Assembly: GCF_042139015.1 (NCBI RefSeq)
Contig: NZ_JBHIKY010000010.1
Coordinates: forward strand, 62,001 to 126,000
Direction: 5' to 3'
Length of the DNA: 64,000 nucleotides
DNA from: JBHIKY01 sp042139015
GTDB lineage: Bacteria; Bacillota; Bacilli; Bacillales; Marinococcaceae
The notes under the pieces were generated by a model. It worked only from the letters and a program-made list of their open reading frames with translations. It made no database searches and was not told where the DNA came from. How positions within the stretch are numbered: the first letter of the stretch is position 1; the number at the start of each line of letters is the position of its first letter. A program made the position numbers and the translations under genes. This document shows, in pieces, positions 53,274 to 62,242 of the stretch.

Positions 53274-53286
53274 AGTAACAATTACT

Positions 53287-53474
53287 CGATTAATTAATGC
53301 GATTAGTCTATGGAATACGGTTTATCTCGCGGAAGCAACGAATTACTTGCAAGAAAAGGGGAAATAAATGAAGACTTACTATCCCATGTTGTATCACCTC
53401 TTGCATGAGAGCATATTAATTTTCTTGGTGAGTATAAGTTCGATTCTAGTGCAAGCCGGATACCGGGGACGTAA
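53287..53474 (+). pseudogene. Tn3-family transposase C-terminal fragment
   Basis: Frames join to give RLINAISLWNTVYLAEATNY, then KGEINEDLLSHVVSPLA, a TGA in place of the conserved Trp codon, and EHINFLGEYKFDSS, the C-terminus of Tn3 TnpA (N.WNT.YL...SPL.WEHI...GDY.W). One frameshift and one nonsense change are present. Confidence 0.75.
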
Positions 53475-53586
53475 CAGCCCCGCATTGATTACAGTCACTG
53501 AATCTTACCACCTTCGCCATCTTTCTTACCATTAAACGCCACGGAATTTACCAACCTATGCCAAACCCTTTACCAATATACAAGTA

Positions 53587-53617
53587 CCCCTACGAAACTA
53601 AAATAGAGCGTAGGGGT
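53587..53617. terminator. Hairpin with 9-base perfect stem
   Basis: ACCCCTACG and CGTAGGGGT flank a 13-base loop, with TTC after. It lies between transposase relics and might be a residual transposon end structure. Confidence 0.35.
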
Positions 53618-53665
53618 TCAGTTACTATGTTCTAGTAAAATGTAAGAGTATTTTCTTCAGTCATT

Positions 53666-53923
53666 TCAGACTTCTGTCCTTATTCCATGGCGTTCACGCA
53701 TAGAAATATCCCCGTCTATCATGATTTGGTAGGAGTCATGGATAATGCGGTCCAGTATAGCCTCAGCTATCGTTTCATTTCCTAATTTTAAGTGCCACCC
53801 ACTAGGGTCAATTTGTGAACAGAAAATGGTGGAAGCGATTTTGTGACGGGCTTCAGTAATTTCAAGGAGTATAGCTGCTTCTTCCGTTGATAAATCTGTC
53901 AAAAGCCACTCATCAAGGTTCAT
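53666..53923 (-). pseudogene. IS21-family IstB C-terminal fragment
   Basis: DEWLLTDLSTEEAAILLEIT, KIASTIFCSQIDPSGWH and AEAILDRIIHDSYQI are the C-terminal half of IstB helper ATPases. It is from a different IS21 branch than the relic at 32113. The N-terminal ATPase half is replaced by the DUF3139-like gene. Confidence 0.8.
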
Positions 53924-54158
53924 CTGAATATACTACATAAGCATAGTGTTTAAAATAAATACCTGTTGCTTTATCATTGTAATTTATTTTAATATCTTTT
54001 ATTTCTTCTTCACTATAACCTTTTTCTTTAAATAAATAATCTTTAACAGATGCTTCTACAATTTCAGCGTTATCTTTTTTATTTTCATTAGTAAGAACAA
54101 AACTAGCGCCTATTCCTATAATTAATAGAGTGATAACAATAAAAAGTATTTTTTTCAT
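53913..54158 (-). pseudogene. DUF3139-like membrane-anchored protein, 3' end cut by IS21
   Basis: The product starts MKKILFIVITLLIIGIGASF, a membrane anchor, followed by a charged domain with EKGYSEEEIKDIKINYN and YFKHYAYVVYSDEP, as in the DUF3139 family of Bacillus. It runs into the IstB fragment, whose frame begins inside its last codons. The ATG at 54158 follows AGAGG. The original C-terminus is lost. Confidence 0.6.
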
Positions 54159-54203
54159 AAATAAAACCTCTGTTCTAAATATAATCATTTAGTAGTTAAT
54201 ACT

Positions 54204-54241
54204 GGGGTACCGCCAACATTTTAACGAAAATATACGCTAAG
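54204..54241 (+). repeat. Tn4430-like Tn3-family terminal inverted repeat (left-end orientation)
   Basis: The 38 bases start GGGGTACCGCCAACATTT and end TACGCTAAG. The first 14 and last 8 bases fit the Tn4430 end as I recall it, with changes in the middle. The outer GGGG faces left, so the element extends right over the copper genes to the tnpA at 60248. Confidence 0.8.
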
Positions 54242-54398
54242 TGTGTAGTGCAAAATAGAAGTACAGAGATGTGCAACCAAAACGTACATAACTCTGCACT
54301 TCTTTTTTAGATAAAAAAAGCCTTGCCAGCCATCCAATATAACTCTACTGTAATTGGTGTCGAATCAAACACAGTGGAGGTCGAAAGGATTGCTAGCA

Positions 54399-54461
54399 AT
54401 GACTAAGATTAATCATATCAAAACTTTACGAAATCATGAAGACGAAAGCGTTTGCGTATAG
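54399..54461 (+). pseudogene. IS21-family IstA N-terminal stub
   Basis: ATG 54399 follows GGAGGTCGAAAGG and the frame reads MTKINHIKTLRNHEDES, the usual first residues of Bacillus IS21 transposases, then runs into the IS1182 remnant and stops after 20 codons. Confidence 0.6.
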
Positions 54462-54462
54462 G

Positions 54463-55060
54463 TAATCTCTTCATCTAAATCGTCTCTTTCAGGCTTAGAA
54501 GGAAACGATGATTTGATAGACTCATCTACAGAATAGACCGCTTTTCTCAAGTGTTTTGACCGTTCACGTAAAACATCTATAGTTTTTTTCTGATTATACC
54601 GTGCCTGCGTATGAGTGGAATCAACGATGATCGTTTTACTTGTCATGACTCCTTGTTCAATGGCGATATCAACGGTTTTTCCGATTAATAAATCAAGCAC
54701 ATTCAGATCTTTTAATCGCAACTTCCGAAATTTTGTTAAGGAACTCGGATCGATCACATCTTCTTTAGGAGCCATGCCTAAGAAATATTTATACGACATG
54801 TCATATCTAGAGCGTTCTACAAGATCGACGTCCGATAAAGGAAACATGCTTTTTAACAAGAGATATTTAAACATACGAATGGGATCGATGGCTGCACGAC
54901 CATGATTCAAGTGATAGTTCTCAATCAGCTCATCATAAATAAAAGAAAAATCAATGAGATCGTTTAGTTTCCTTAAGACATGGTCTTTAGGAACAATCAT
55001 GTCATAGAGATCGGCGTACGCACTGAGTTGGAGAGACTGTTGTTTTTGAATCATGACCAT
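54463..55060 (-). pseudogene. IS1182-family transposase, C-terminal half missing
   Basis: Residues 1-200 read YADLYDMIVPKDHVLRKLN, DPIRMFKYLLLKSMFPLSD, MSYKYFLGMAPKEDVIDPSS and IVDSTHTQARYNQ, the N-terminal half of IS1182/IS5-like DDE transposases with the first catalytic Asp. Full proteins exceed 450 residues. The frame breaks where it meets the IS21 stub. Confidence 0.85.
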
Positions 55061-55102
55061 CCAACACTTTCACGTTTAATACTCTTATTTTATCAAAGTA
55101 AG

Positions 55103-55135
55103 AGAAGATCGTCCCGGATTTCCGGAACGATCTTC
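55103..55135. terminator. Palindromic end hairpin of the IS1182 remnant
   Basis: GAAGATCGTCCCGGA and TCCGGAACGATCTTC pair with one mismatch. Such hairpins sit just inside the ends of IS1182 elements and block outside transcription. Confidence 0.6.
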
Positions 55136-55207
55136 TAATCAGACTTTTTCAGTGGCCTCCGATTTGGATTGTTTTTTGGTTAGTTCCAGTTTTATTCCTA
55201 AAAAAAC

Positions 55208-55239
55208 TTGTTTAATACCCTCATGGGGTATGGTATATT
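55208..55239 (+). promoter_or_regulatory. Copper operon promoter with CsoR-like operator
   Basis: TTGTTT (55208-55213) and TATATT (55234-55239) are 20 bases apart, and ATACCCTCATGGGGTAT (55215-55231) fills the spacer. The palindrome fits CsoR operators (TACCC...GGGTA); the unusually long spacer is more typical of MerR/CueR-activated promoters. csoR is the last gene of the unit. Confidence 0.7.
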
Positions 55240-55317
55240 TATTGTGTAGAGTGAACGCAACAAATATTATTCTCTTCTGATGTCAAGCTATTTGATTAGT
55301 ATTGAGGGAGGGCCATT

Positions 55318-55650
55318 ATGGATATTGAAAACGTCACAACTCACCTTTTTTTGTGCCACGGTAAATCCTGTACAAAGAATGGTGCTGATGAAGTTACACG
55401 CTCTGTTCGAGAAACAATTTATGAGTATGATTTAACTGACAAAATTCATACAACTAAAACAATGTGTAATGGTCAGTGTAGTTCTGGTCCAATAGTCATT
55501 TCTTACCCACAGGGAGTTTGGTATCAAAAGATGAATACAACTATGGGCAAAGAGCTTATACGTTCAATCAAACGTGCCCAGCCGTTTAAGGAAAAGTGCT
55601 TATATACACTTGAAAATGGTCGATTCAGAAAGTTATCTAGGGAGGATTAA
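55318..55650 (+). CDS. Thioredoxin-like [2Fe-2S] ferredoxin-type protein
   Basis: This 110-residue protein has four conserved Cys in two pairs, CHGKSCTKNG (residues 13-22) and CNGQCSSGP (near 50), the ligands of thioredoxin-like 2Fe-2S proteins related to NuoE. PQGVWYQK follows, typical of the small stand-alone members. A role in copper stress, for example in maintaining iron-sulfur chemistry or moving electrons, is inferred from its position as first gene of the copper operon. GAGGGAGG precedes the ATG. Confidence 0.8.
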   Translation: MDIENVTTHLFLCHGKSCTKNGADEVTRSVRETIYEYDLTDKIHTTKTMCNGQCSSGPIVISYPQGVWYQKMNTTMGKELIRSIKRAQPFKEKCLYTLENGRFRKLSRED

Positions 55651-55651
55651 C

Positions 55652-57877
55652 ATGAGTAAGAAAAAAGAAATATCATTACAAATTTCAGGAATGACTTGTG
55701 CGGCATGTGCGACAAAAATTGAAAAGAGATTATCGAAAATGGAGGGAGTCTCAAGTGCAACCGTTAATTTCGCACTAGAGAATGTCTCTGTCGTCTATGA
55801 TCATGAACAAGTGACCGAGTCCGATATGTTGCAAACTGTTAAAAAGCTGGGCTATAGTATGAAACCTCAAACGTCTAAAGCAGAAACAGCGAATGATAAA
55901 GAGAAAGAAATTCAACATCAATCAGGTAAATTTATTTTTTCAGCTATTTTAACATTGCCACTCTTGTGGACAATGGTTACTCACTTTCAATTTACTTCGT
56001 TCTTATATATGCCTGACATGTTCATGAACCCTTGGGTACAACTTGTATTAGCAACCCCTGTGCAGTTTTATGTCGGTGCGCAATTTTATAAAGGGGCATA
56101 TAAAGCGTTACGTAATAAAAGCGCGAATATGGATGTCCTCATTGCTTTAGGTACTACCGTTGCCTTTTTCTATAGTATCTTTTTAGGATGGGAATGGTTT
56201 GTAGGTGGACAGGTTGGGATGCCTGAACTTTATTTCGAAGCAGCTGCAGTCATTATTACATTAGTTATTTTAGGGAAACTATTTGAAGTTCGAGCTAAAG
56301 GAAGCACTGGTCAAGCTATTCAAAAATTACTAGGTCTACAAGCAAAAACAGCTCGAGTTATACGAGATGGACAAGAACTTGAAATACCAATCGAAGAGGT
56401 CATTGTAGGAGAGATGATAACGGTTCGTCCTGGTGAAAAAATTCCTGTTGATGGAGTTATTAAACAAGGCCATTCAGCTGTAGATGAGTCCATGATTACA
56501 GGGGAGAGTATTCCAGTTGATAAAAAAGAGGGCGATTGGACAATTGGTTCAACGATTAATAAAAATGGTTCTTTAAAAATTGAGGCTACAAAGGTGGGAC
56601 GAGACACAGCACTCTCTCAGATTGTAAAAGTTGTAGAAGAGGCACAAGGTAGCAAAGCTGATATACAACGGATTGCTGATAAAGTTTCAGGTATTTTTGT
56701 CCCCGTGGTTGTATTAATAGCCATTGCTACCTTCCTTGTCTGGTATTTCATTGTTGATCCCGGTAACTTCAGAGCTGCAGTTGTCCCATTAATCACGATT
56801 CTAGTCATTGCTTGTCCTTGTGCTCTAGGATTAGCAACTCCGACCTCTGTTATGGCTGGGTCAGGACGTGCAGCTGAACTTGGTGTTCTTTTTAAAGGTG
56901 GTGAACATTTAGAAAATACACGCACCATTCAAACGGTTGTCCTAGATAAAACGGGAACATTGACAAAAGGGGAACCTGAACTAACAGACGTTATAGTTGT
57001 TTCAGAATATGAAGAAGCCACAGTTTTATCTTATGTTGGTTCAGCTGAAAAAAGCTCTGAGCATCCATTAGCAGAAGCTATTGTTAAAGGCGTTCAAGAA
57101 AAAGGTGTATCTATAGATGAACCCGACGAGTTTGAAGCAATTCCTGGGTATGGGATTCGTTCTATTGTAAAAGGAAAAGAAGTATTAGTCGGTACAAGAA
57201 AGTTAATGACAAAAGAGTCAATAAATATTGGTGACTTTGATACTAAGATGTCTTCGCTTGAAGAACAAGGGAAAACAGCTATGTTAATCGCAATTGATAA
57301 GGAATTAGTCGGAGTAGTAGCAGTCGCAGATACGGTTAAAGAAACCTCTAAAGCTGCTATTAAGAGATTACACGATCTTGGTTTAGAAGTTATCATGCTA
57401 ACCGGTGACAATCAACGAACAGCTAAGGCTATAGGAAAACAGGTAGACATTGATCGTGTGATTGCTGAAGTTGTTCCAGAACAAAAAGCAGAAGAAATTA
57501 AAAGCATTCAAAAAGAAGGTAAAAAAGTAGCTATGGTTGGTGATGGAATCAATGATGCCCCAGCTTTAGCGGTGGCAGATATCGGCATGGCCATTGGAAC
57601 AGGTACCGATATAGCCATTGAAGCCGCAGATATTACACTCATGCGTGGTGATCTTCACAGTGTGGCTAATAGTATTCAGCTAAGTGATCGAACTATACGA
57701 AACATTAAACAGAACTTGTTCTTTGCATTCTTTTATAACTCAGCTTCTATCCCTATTGCTGCATTAGGACTACTAGCTCCATGGGTAGCTGGAGCAGCAA
57801 TGGCTTTTAGTTCTGTATCAGTTGTTTTAAATGCGCTGCGTTTACAACGTCTGAAATTAGATGGTAGAGGAGAATAA
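55652..57877 (+). CDS. copA: Copper-exporting P1B-type ATPase
   Basis: This 741-residue pump uses ATP to expel Cu(I). It has one N-terminal metal-binding domain (GMTCAACATK, Cys16 and Cys19) where B. subtilis CopA has two. TGES (near 283), the membrane CPC motif (388-390), DKTGT with phosphorylated Asp432, the SEHPLAEAI His-Pro motif and GDGINDAPAL (near 629) are all intact. ATG 55652 follows GGGAGG; the gene begins one base after the upstream stop. Confidence 0.95.
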   Translation: MSKKKEISLQISGMTCAACATKIEKRLSKMEGVSSATVNFALENVSVVYDHEQVTESDMLQTVKKLGYSMKPQTSKAETANDKEKEIQHQSGKFIFSAILTLPLLWTMVTHFQFTSFLYMPDMFMNPWVQLVLATPVQFYVGAQFYKGAYKALRNKSANMDVLIALGTTVAFFYSIFLGWEWFVGGQVGMPELYFEAAAVIITLVILGKLFEVRAKGSTGQAIQKLLGLQAKTARVIRDGQELEIPIEEVIVGEMITVRPGEKIPVDGVIKQGHSAVDESMITGESIPVDKKEGDWTIGSTINKNGSLKIEATKVGRDTALSQIVKVVEEAQGSKADIQRIADKVSGIFVPVVVLIAIATFLVWYFIVDPGNFRAAVVPLITILVIACPCALGLATPTSVMAGSGRAAELGVLFKGGEHLENTRTIQTVVLDKTGTLTKGEPELTDVIVVSEYEEATVLSYVGSAEKSSEHPLAEAIVKGVQEKGVSIDEPDEFEAIPGYGIRSIVKGKEVLVGTRKLMTKESINIGDFDTKMSSLEEQGKTAMLIAIDKELVGVVAVADTVKETSKAAIKRLHDLGLEVIMLTGDNQRTAKAIGKQVDIDRVIAEVVPEQKAEEIKSIQKEGKKVAMVGDGINDAPALAVADIGMAIGTGTDIAIEAADITLMRGDLHSVANSIQLSDRTIRNIKQNLFFAFFYNSASIPIAALGLLAPWVAGAAMAFSSVSVVLNALRLQRLKLDGRGE

Positions 57878-57883
57878 CTGAAA

Positions 57884-58711
57884 ATGAAAATTAAAACATG
57901 GGTTATAGGTGGTATCGTCTATCTGGTAATGGTTGTGGCAGGATATAGTGTCGTTACAGGAGAGAACCCACTAAACAGCGGAGAGATGAACCATGGGGAT
58001 CATGAGGGACAACAGGAAGAGCAAGATCATGGGGAACATTCAAATGATGAGGTAGATCATAGTGAACATGGTTCAAGTAGCGAATCTCAAGTGCAAACTG
58101 ATGTGACCTATAAAGAAGGACGGTTAATCGTGAGTTTAGAAGACGATGAAGGAAACGTACCTCAACTGGAAGAAAATCACGAAAAATTGATGCATCTTAT
58201 AGTGGTTTCTACTAACTTAGAAGACTACGTTCACTTACATCCTGAGATAGATGAAAACAACATGTATCTCTCAGAAGTGACCTTAGAACCTGGATATTAC
58301 AAAGCGTTTGTTGATATTAGTCCCAAAGATAAAAAGTATCGGGTAGAAGAAAACGAGCTTTCTGTAGGTGACTTGGAAGAAAACGAAGCTCATTTGACGC
58401 CGACCTCATATACACAAGATGTGGCTGAAAAGAAGGTGACATTGGAGGCTTCCGGATTATCTACTGACGAAACTAGTGTGCTTTCCTTTGATTTACACGG
58501 TGAAATACCACTTCCTTATTTAGGAGCATTAGGACATGTTGTAATCTTGAATGAATCAGCAGATGAATTTATACACGTACATCCAACTTCTGAAACTGAA
58601 ACAACATTTGAAACACACTTTGATACGCCCGGTATGTATAAAGTTTGGGCAGAATTTAATTTTGAAGACGAGGGTGTAGTGGTCTTTCCTTATGTAATAG
58701 AAGTTAATTAA
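57884..58711 (+). CDS. His-rich extracytoplasmic protein of the copper operon
   Basis: This 275-residue protein has an N-terminal membrane anchor (residues 4-25), a His/Glu/Asp linker with repeated DHGEH-type motifs, and two related beta domains each with a metal-like HxHP element: DYVHLHPEID (near 118) and EFIHVHPTSE (near 226). The second follows LGALGHVVILN. It probably binds copper outside the membrane, downstream of CopA, as cupredoxin-like partners do. I recognise the repeated HP-containing fold from copper loci but cannot name the family. Confidence 0.7.
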   Translation: MKIKTWVIGGIVYLVMVVAGYSVVTGENPLNSGEMNHGDHEGQQEEQDHGEHSNDEVDHSEHGSSSESQVQTDVTYKEGRLIVSLEDDEGNVPQLEENHEKLMHLIVVSTNLEDYVHLHPEIDENNMYLSEVTLEPGYYKAFVDISPKDKKYRVEENELSVGDLEENEAHLTPTSYTQDVAEKKVTLEASGLSTDETSVLSFDLHGEIPLPYLGALGHVVILNESADEFIHVHPTSETETTFETHFDTPGMYKVWAEFNFEDEGVVVFPYVIEVN

Positions 58712-58727
58712 AAATGAGGTGGTTTAA

Positions 58728-59009
58728 TTGTATACCTTGGAACTCTATACTCACCCATGGTGTTCTGACTGTAAAGCTAGTAAAGAGTATTTAAAACAAC
58801 AACAAGTAAAATTTATTGAACACAACTTAAGTGAAACACCCGAAACAGAGGAACAATTAAAAGATTTAACAGGTAGTAGAGTGGTTCCGGGTTTTGTATT
58901 TAGGAAGAATTCTGTACTTGGTAAACTTAAAAAACCTATAGTTTTTACCGGGTATAAACAAAACCTCGAAAAGATTCAATCTTTAGTGAGGAAATTGAAA
59001 CGAATATAA
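58728..59009 (+). CDS. Glutaredoxin-like thiol protein
   Basis: This 93-residue thioredoxin-fold protein has the active-site motif HPWCSDCKAS (CxxC, residues 12-15) and the cis-Pro in RVVPGFVF. It may reduce Cu-damaged thiols or load copper proteins. GAGGTGG precedes a TTG start. The C-terminal 30 residues are unusually basic. Confidence 0.8.
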   Translation: MYTLELYTHPWCSDCKASKEYLKQQQVKFIEHNLSETPETEEQLKDLTGSRVVPGFVFRKNSVLGKLKKPIVFTGYKQNLEKIQSLVRKLKRI

Positions 59010-59104
59010 GGGAGGTGATGTACAAAAGGAGGAATTTAATCTATTAAAACTCATGATTACTTTGAATGAATAAAGTTCATAACTATAAAAAAGGAGAGAT
59101 TTTA

Positions 59105-59314
59105 ATGAAATCAGTAACGTTAAAAGTGGAAGGAATGTCTTGTGGCCATTGCGTCAACTCTATTGAGGGCTCTGTAAGTACATTAAACGGTGTTGACAAG
59201 GTGAAAGTAAACCTTGAAAGTAGTACAGTTGATGTATCGTTCAATGATAACGAAGTTACCCAAGATACTATTGAAAAAGCAATTGAAGAACAAGGATACG
59301 ATGTAGCTTCGTAA
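59105..59314 (+). CDS. copZ: Copper chaperone CopZ
   Basis: This 69-residue ferredoxin-like metallochaperone has the Cu(I) site GMSCGHC (Cys residues 12 and 15) and the family's GVDKVKVNLES. It delivers Cu(I) to CopA. ATG 59105 follows AAGGAGAG; a longer frame from 59066 has no such site. Confidence 0.92.
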   Translation: MKSVTLKVEGMSCGHCVNSIEGSVSTLNGVDKVKVNLESSTVDVSFNDNEVTQDTIEKAIEEQGYDVAS

Positions 59315-59320
59315 GGGGTT

Positions 59321-59355
59321 TGGGATGGTGTATTATAACACCATCCCAAAATCCT
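59321..59355 (+). terminator. Hairpin between copZ and csoR
   Basis: GGGATGGTGT and ACACCATCCC pair perfectly around ATTATA, followed by AAAATCCTTTT. Partial termination before csoR is likely. Confidence 0.65.
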
Positions 59356-59386
59356 TTTCTTCTTTAAATAAAAGGGGGAATTACTA

Positions 59387-59668
59387 ATGGAAAAAGAACA
59401 GAAAACTATACAACCTAATAAACAAGCTCTCTTGAATCGATTAAAACGTGTGGAGGGACAGATTAGAGGCCTTCGAAGAATGATTGAAGAAGATAAATAT
59501 TGTGTAGACATTCTATATCAAATTAGTGCAGTTGAATCAGCAATGAAGAAAGTCAGCCTTATGTTAATGGAAGATCATACAAAAAACTGTTTAGTGCGGG
59601 CTATTAAAAATGGTAATCAGGAAGACACGATTAATGAATTAATGGATGTTATCAAGAGAATGAAATAA
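59387..59668 (+). CDS. csoR: CsoR family copper-sensing repressor
   Basis: This 93-residue all-helical repressor has the DUF156 core LLNRLKRVEGQIRGLRRMIE and the Cu(I) ligand set Cys-His-Cys: KYCVDILYQ, then DHTKNC in the third helix. This C-H-C pattern marks copper sensors and not the RcnR or CstR branches. It should bind the ATACCCTCATGGGGTAT site at 55215 and release it when copper binds. It is coded after copZ with its own GGGGG ribosome site. Confidence 0.9.
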   Translation: MEKEQKTIQPNKQALLNRLKRVEGQIRGLRRMIEEDKYCVDILYQISAVESAMKKVSLMLMEDHTKNCLVRAIKNGNQEDTINELMDVIKRMK

Positions 59669-59823
59669 AAATAATACACATCTAAAGTAAAGAAACGAAT
59701 CTCCTCCTGATTTTTATAACTTTGTCTCTCGGTTTTATTTATAAAGGGTAAGTGGGAAAGCAAGCTAAAAAAGCGTTTTTAATAGATAACCCCCTTAATT
59801 TATCCTTACAATTTGATAACTTT

Positions 59824-60215
59824 TTATAGATTTAAATTTAAATACACGTTATCAAGATCATCTTGTGTCATACCAATATAGGCTAGCGTAACGCTTGATG
59901 CTGAATGGTTAAACAATTTTTGAAGAATAGAAAAATCCACCCCAGATTGATAAGCATGGTAGCCAAATGTTTTTCGTAATGTATGAGTCCCGATCCTCTC
60001 TTTTATTCCTACGGCTCTTGCCGCCTCATTAATAATTCGATAGGCTTGTTGTCGCTTTAATGCTTCTTTCCCTTTTCTTGAGCGAAATAACGGTTCGTTT
60101 TTTTCGTAATCTCTCGTCATCAAATACTCTCTGATTGATTTTTTGACGTATCTCCAATGGGGAAATCCTTGATTTTCCCTGTTTTTACTTCCCGAAGTGA
60201 GATACGATCCGTTAA
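59824..60215 (-). pseudogene. Tyrosine recombinase (TnpI/integrase-like), N-terminus lost
   Basis: The C-terminal catalytic domain is present: RQQAYRIINEAARAVGI, GTHTLRKTFGYHAYQ with two catalytic residues, LFNHSASSVTLAYIGM with catalytic His and Tyr. Upstream, the correct frame (LREVKTGKIKDFPIGD) is shifted near 60160 and disappears at about 60215, next to the transposase start. Tn4430-type elements carry such a recombinase (TnpI) as co-integrate resolvase, so it may belong to the same transposon. Confidence 0.75.
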
Positions 60216-60247
60216 ACCAACTTTTTTTAGAACGGAGCTTTTTTATT

Positions 60248-62011
60248 GTGTATGCTCGAGTAAGAGAATTACTAACTTCTGAGGAACGGAAAACGTATAT
60301 GTCCATACCCACTGAATTAGATGAATGGACTTTAGGTACATTCTTCACGCTAAGCCAACATGATTTAGATGTCATCTTTCGCCATAGAAAAGATTATAAT
60401 CGTTTCGGTTTCGCGGTACAACTTTGTATTATTCGATTTTCAGGGTGGACGTTATCTGATATAGATGAAGTTTCTTCATATGTTATATCCTATATTGCTA
60501 AACAAATTAGAGTGGATCCAAATGAGTTTTCAAATTACGCAAGACGAGAAGCAACTAAATATGAGCATTTGGTAGAAATCCGTAAGGAATATGACTATCA
60601 AACGTTTTCAATTCCAGCATATCGCCAACTTTCTAGACTTCTATTCGATGATGCTATGGCTAACGGAAACCCTATTCACCTTATACAGACGGCCATTCAG
60701 ATCGTGCGGAAATGGAAAGTTATTCTACCAAGTATGGCCACCATTGAAAGAGTAGTCTGGGAAACACGAAAACGAACGGAACAACATATTTTTCATCACT
60801 TTAACGACTCCTTAACGTCATTTCAACTTGAAAAGCTGGATCGCTTACTATCTCCAATGCCTAATGATAATGGAAAAACATATTTATCATGGTTAAGAGA
60901 GATCCCAGGGCAATCATCTCCAGATGCCTGTTTAAAAGTGATAGAGCGATTAGAATACATTAAAACACTTCAACTTACAGTAATAACTGAGTCTATACAC
61001 CCCAATCGATTGCGCCAACTATCTAAAATAGGCGCTAGATATGAACCCCATTCCTTTCGACGCTGCACCAAAGAAAAAAGATATGCGATATTAGTCGCTT
61101 ATTTACTTCATCTGAATCAAGATTTAATTGATCAATCATTTGAAATTCACGACAGACAAATCCTGACCCTCCAAGCGAAAGGACGTAGAGCTCAAGAGGA
61201 ACTTCAAAAGAAGAACGGGAAATCAGTAAATGAAAAGGTTATCCATTACGCTCGCTTAGGTGAGGCTCTTATAAAGGCACGCGAAGAAAAGCTAGATCCT
61301 TTTACAACCTTAGAAACCATCATGCCATGGGAACAGTTTGTTAGTTCTATTGAGGAAGCTAAGGATTTGTCTAGACCGATCAATTATGATTATTTAGATC
61401 TTTTAGAAAGTCGCTTTTTTTACTTGCGGAAATATACACCGACTCTACTAAGGGCACTTGAATTCCGTTCAACTAAATTCAGTCAGCCATTAATGAAAGC
61501 ATTAGATACTATTCGTGAAATGAATGAAACTAATAAGCGCAAAGTACCAGATGGTGCCCCCTTGGATTTTGTATCTAATCGCTGGCAAAAGCATGTCTAC
61601 GAAGAAGACGGGACGATTAATCGGCAAAATTATGAAATGGCAGCACTAACGGAGCTTCGAAACCATGTTAGGTCAGGAGATATTTCCATTGCCGGGAGTC
61701 GACAACACAAAGACTTTGAGGATTATCTAATTTCCAAAAAAGAATGGGAAATTGCCTCTGCAATGAACGCAACAAGGATTGCTGTTAGCTTGTCAGTTGA
61801 TAATTATCTCGAAGAACGACGATTTTCTTTATTAGAACGTATTCAACATGTCAAAGACAATATTCATAATTTAGAAGGAGCTAATCTGACGAATGGCAAA
61901 CTTCACATTCAACGGCTTGAAAAAGATGTCCCGGAAAACATTTGTTCTCTGTTTTTCATTGTAGACATGCCTCCTCTGCTCCACTTTCTGAGGATTGGTT
62001 TCCATCCATAA
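60248..62011 (+). pseudogene. tnpA: Tn3-family transposase TnpA, truncated
   Basis: The frame starts at GTG 60248 (YARVRELLTSEERKTYMSIP) and continues FFTLSQHDLDVIFRHRKDYN and GFAVQLCIIRFSGWTLSDID, the DUF4158 N-terminal domain of Tn3 transposases. Homology runs to KLHIQRLEKDVPEN at about 61940. From there 24 unrelated codons lead to a stop. The DDE catalytic region (another 400 residues) is missing, so the protein cannot transpose. Confidence 0.88.
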
Positions 62012-62242
62012 GGAGTGATGATGTAGGTTCCAAGTTGGGAGAGGGAGGTCAGGTGAGTACGGCGGGCGTTTACGTATGCAATCTTTTGTACCAGCTTTTG
62101 CGGAGACCTTACCAGTCTTAAAAATGGATGCAGTTTCAGTTAATGAAGAATGCATCCATCTTGTTCAAATAAGAAGCGCCCGAGTAAAGCCATATTTATT
62201 ATCGTTTTCCTGCTTACCATCTTTCAATGATCACCTTATGAC
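62012..62242. other. Sequence of unknown origin after the transposase break
   Basis: Open frames exist on both strands (for example MQSFVPAFAETLPVLKMDAV at 62076 on the plus strand), but none has a good ribosome site and none matches a family I know. It probably comes from the insertion or deletion that cut tnpA. Confidence 0.35.
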
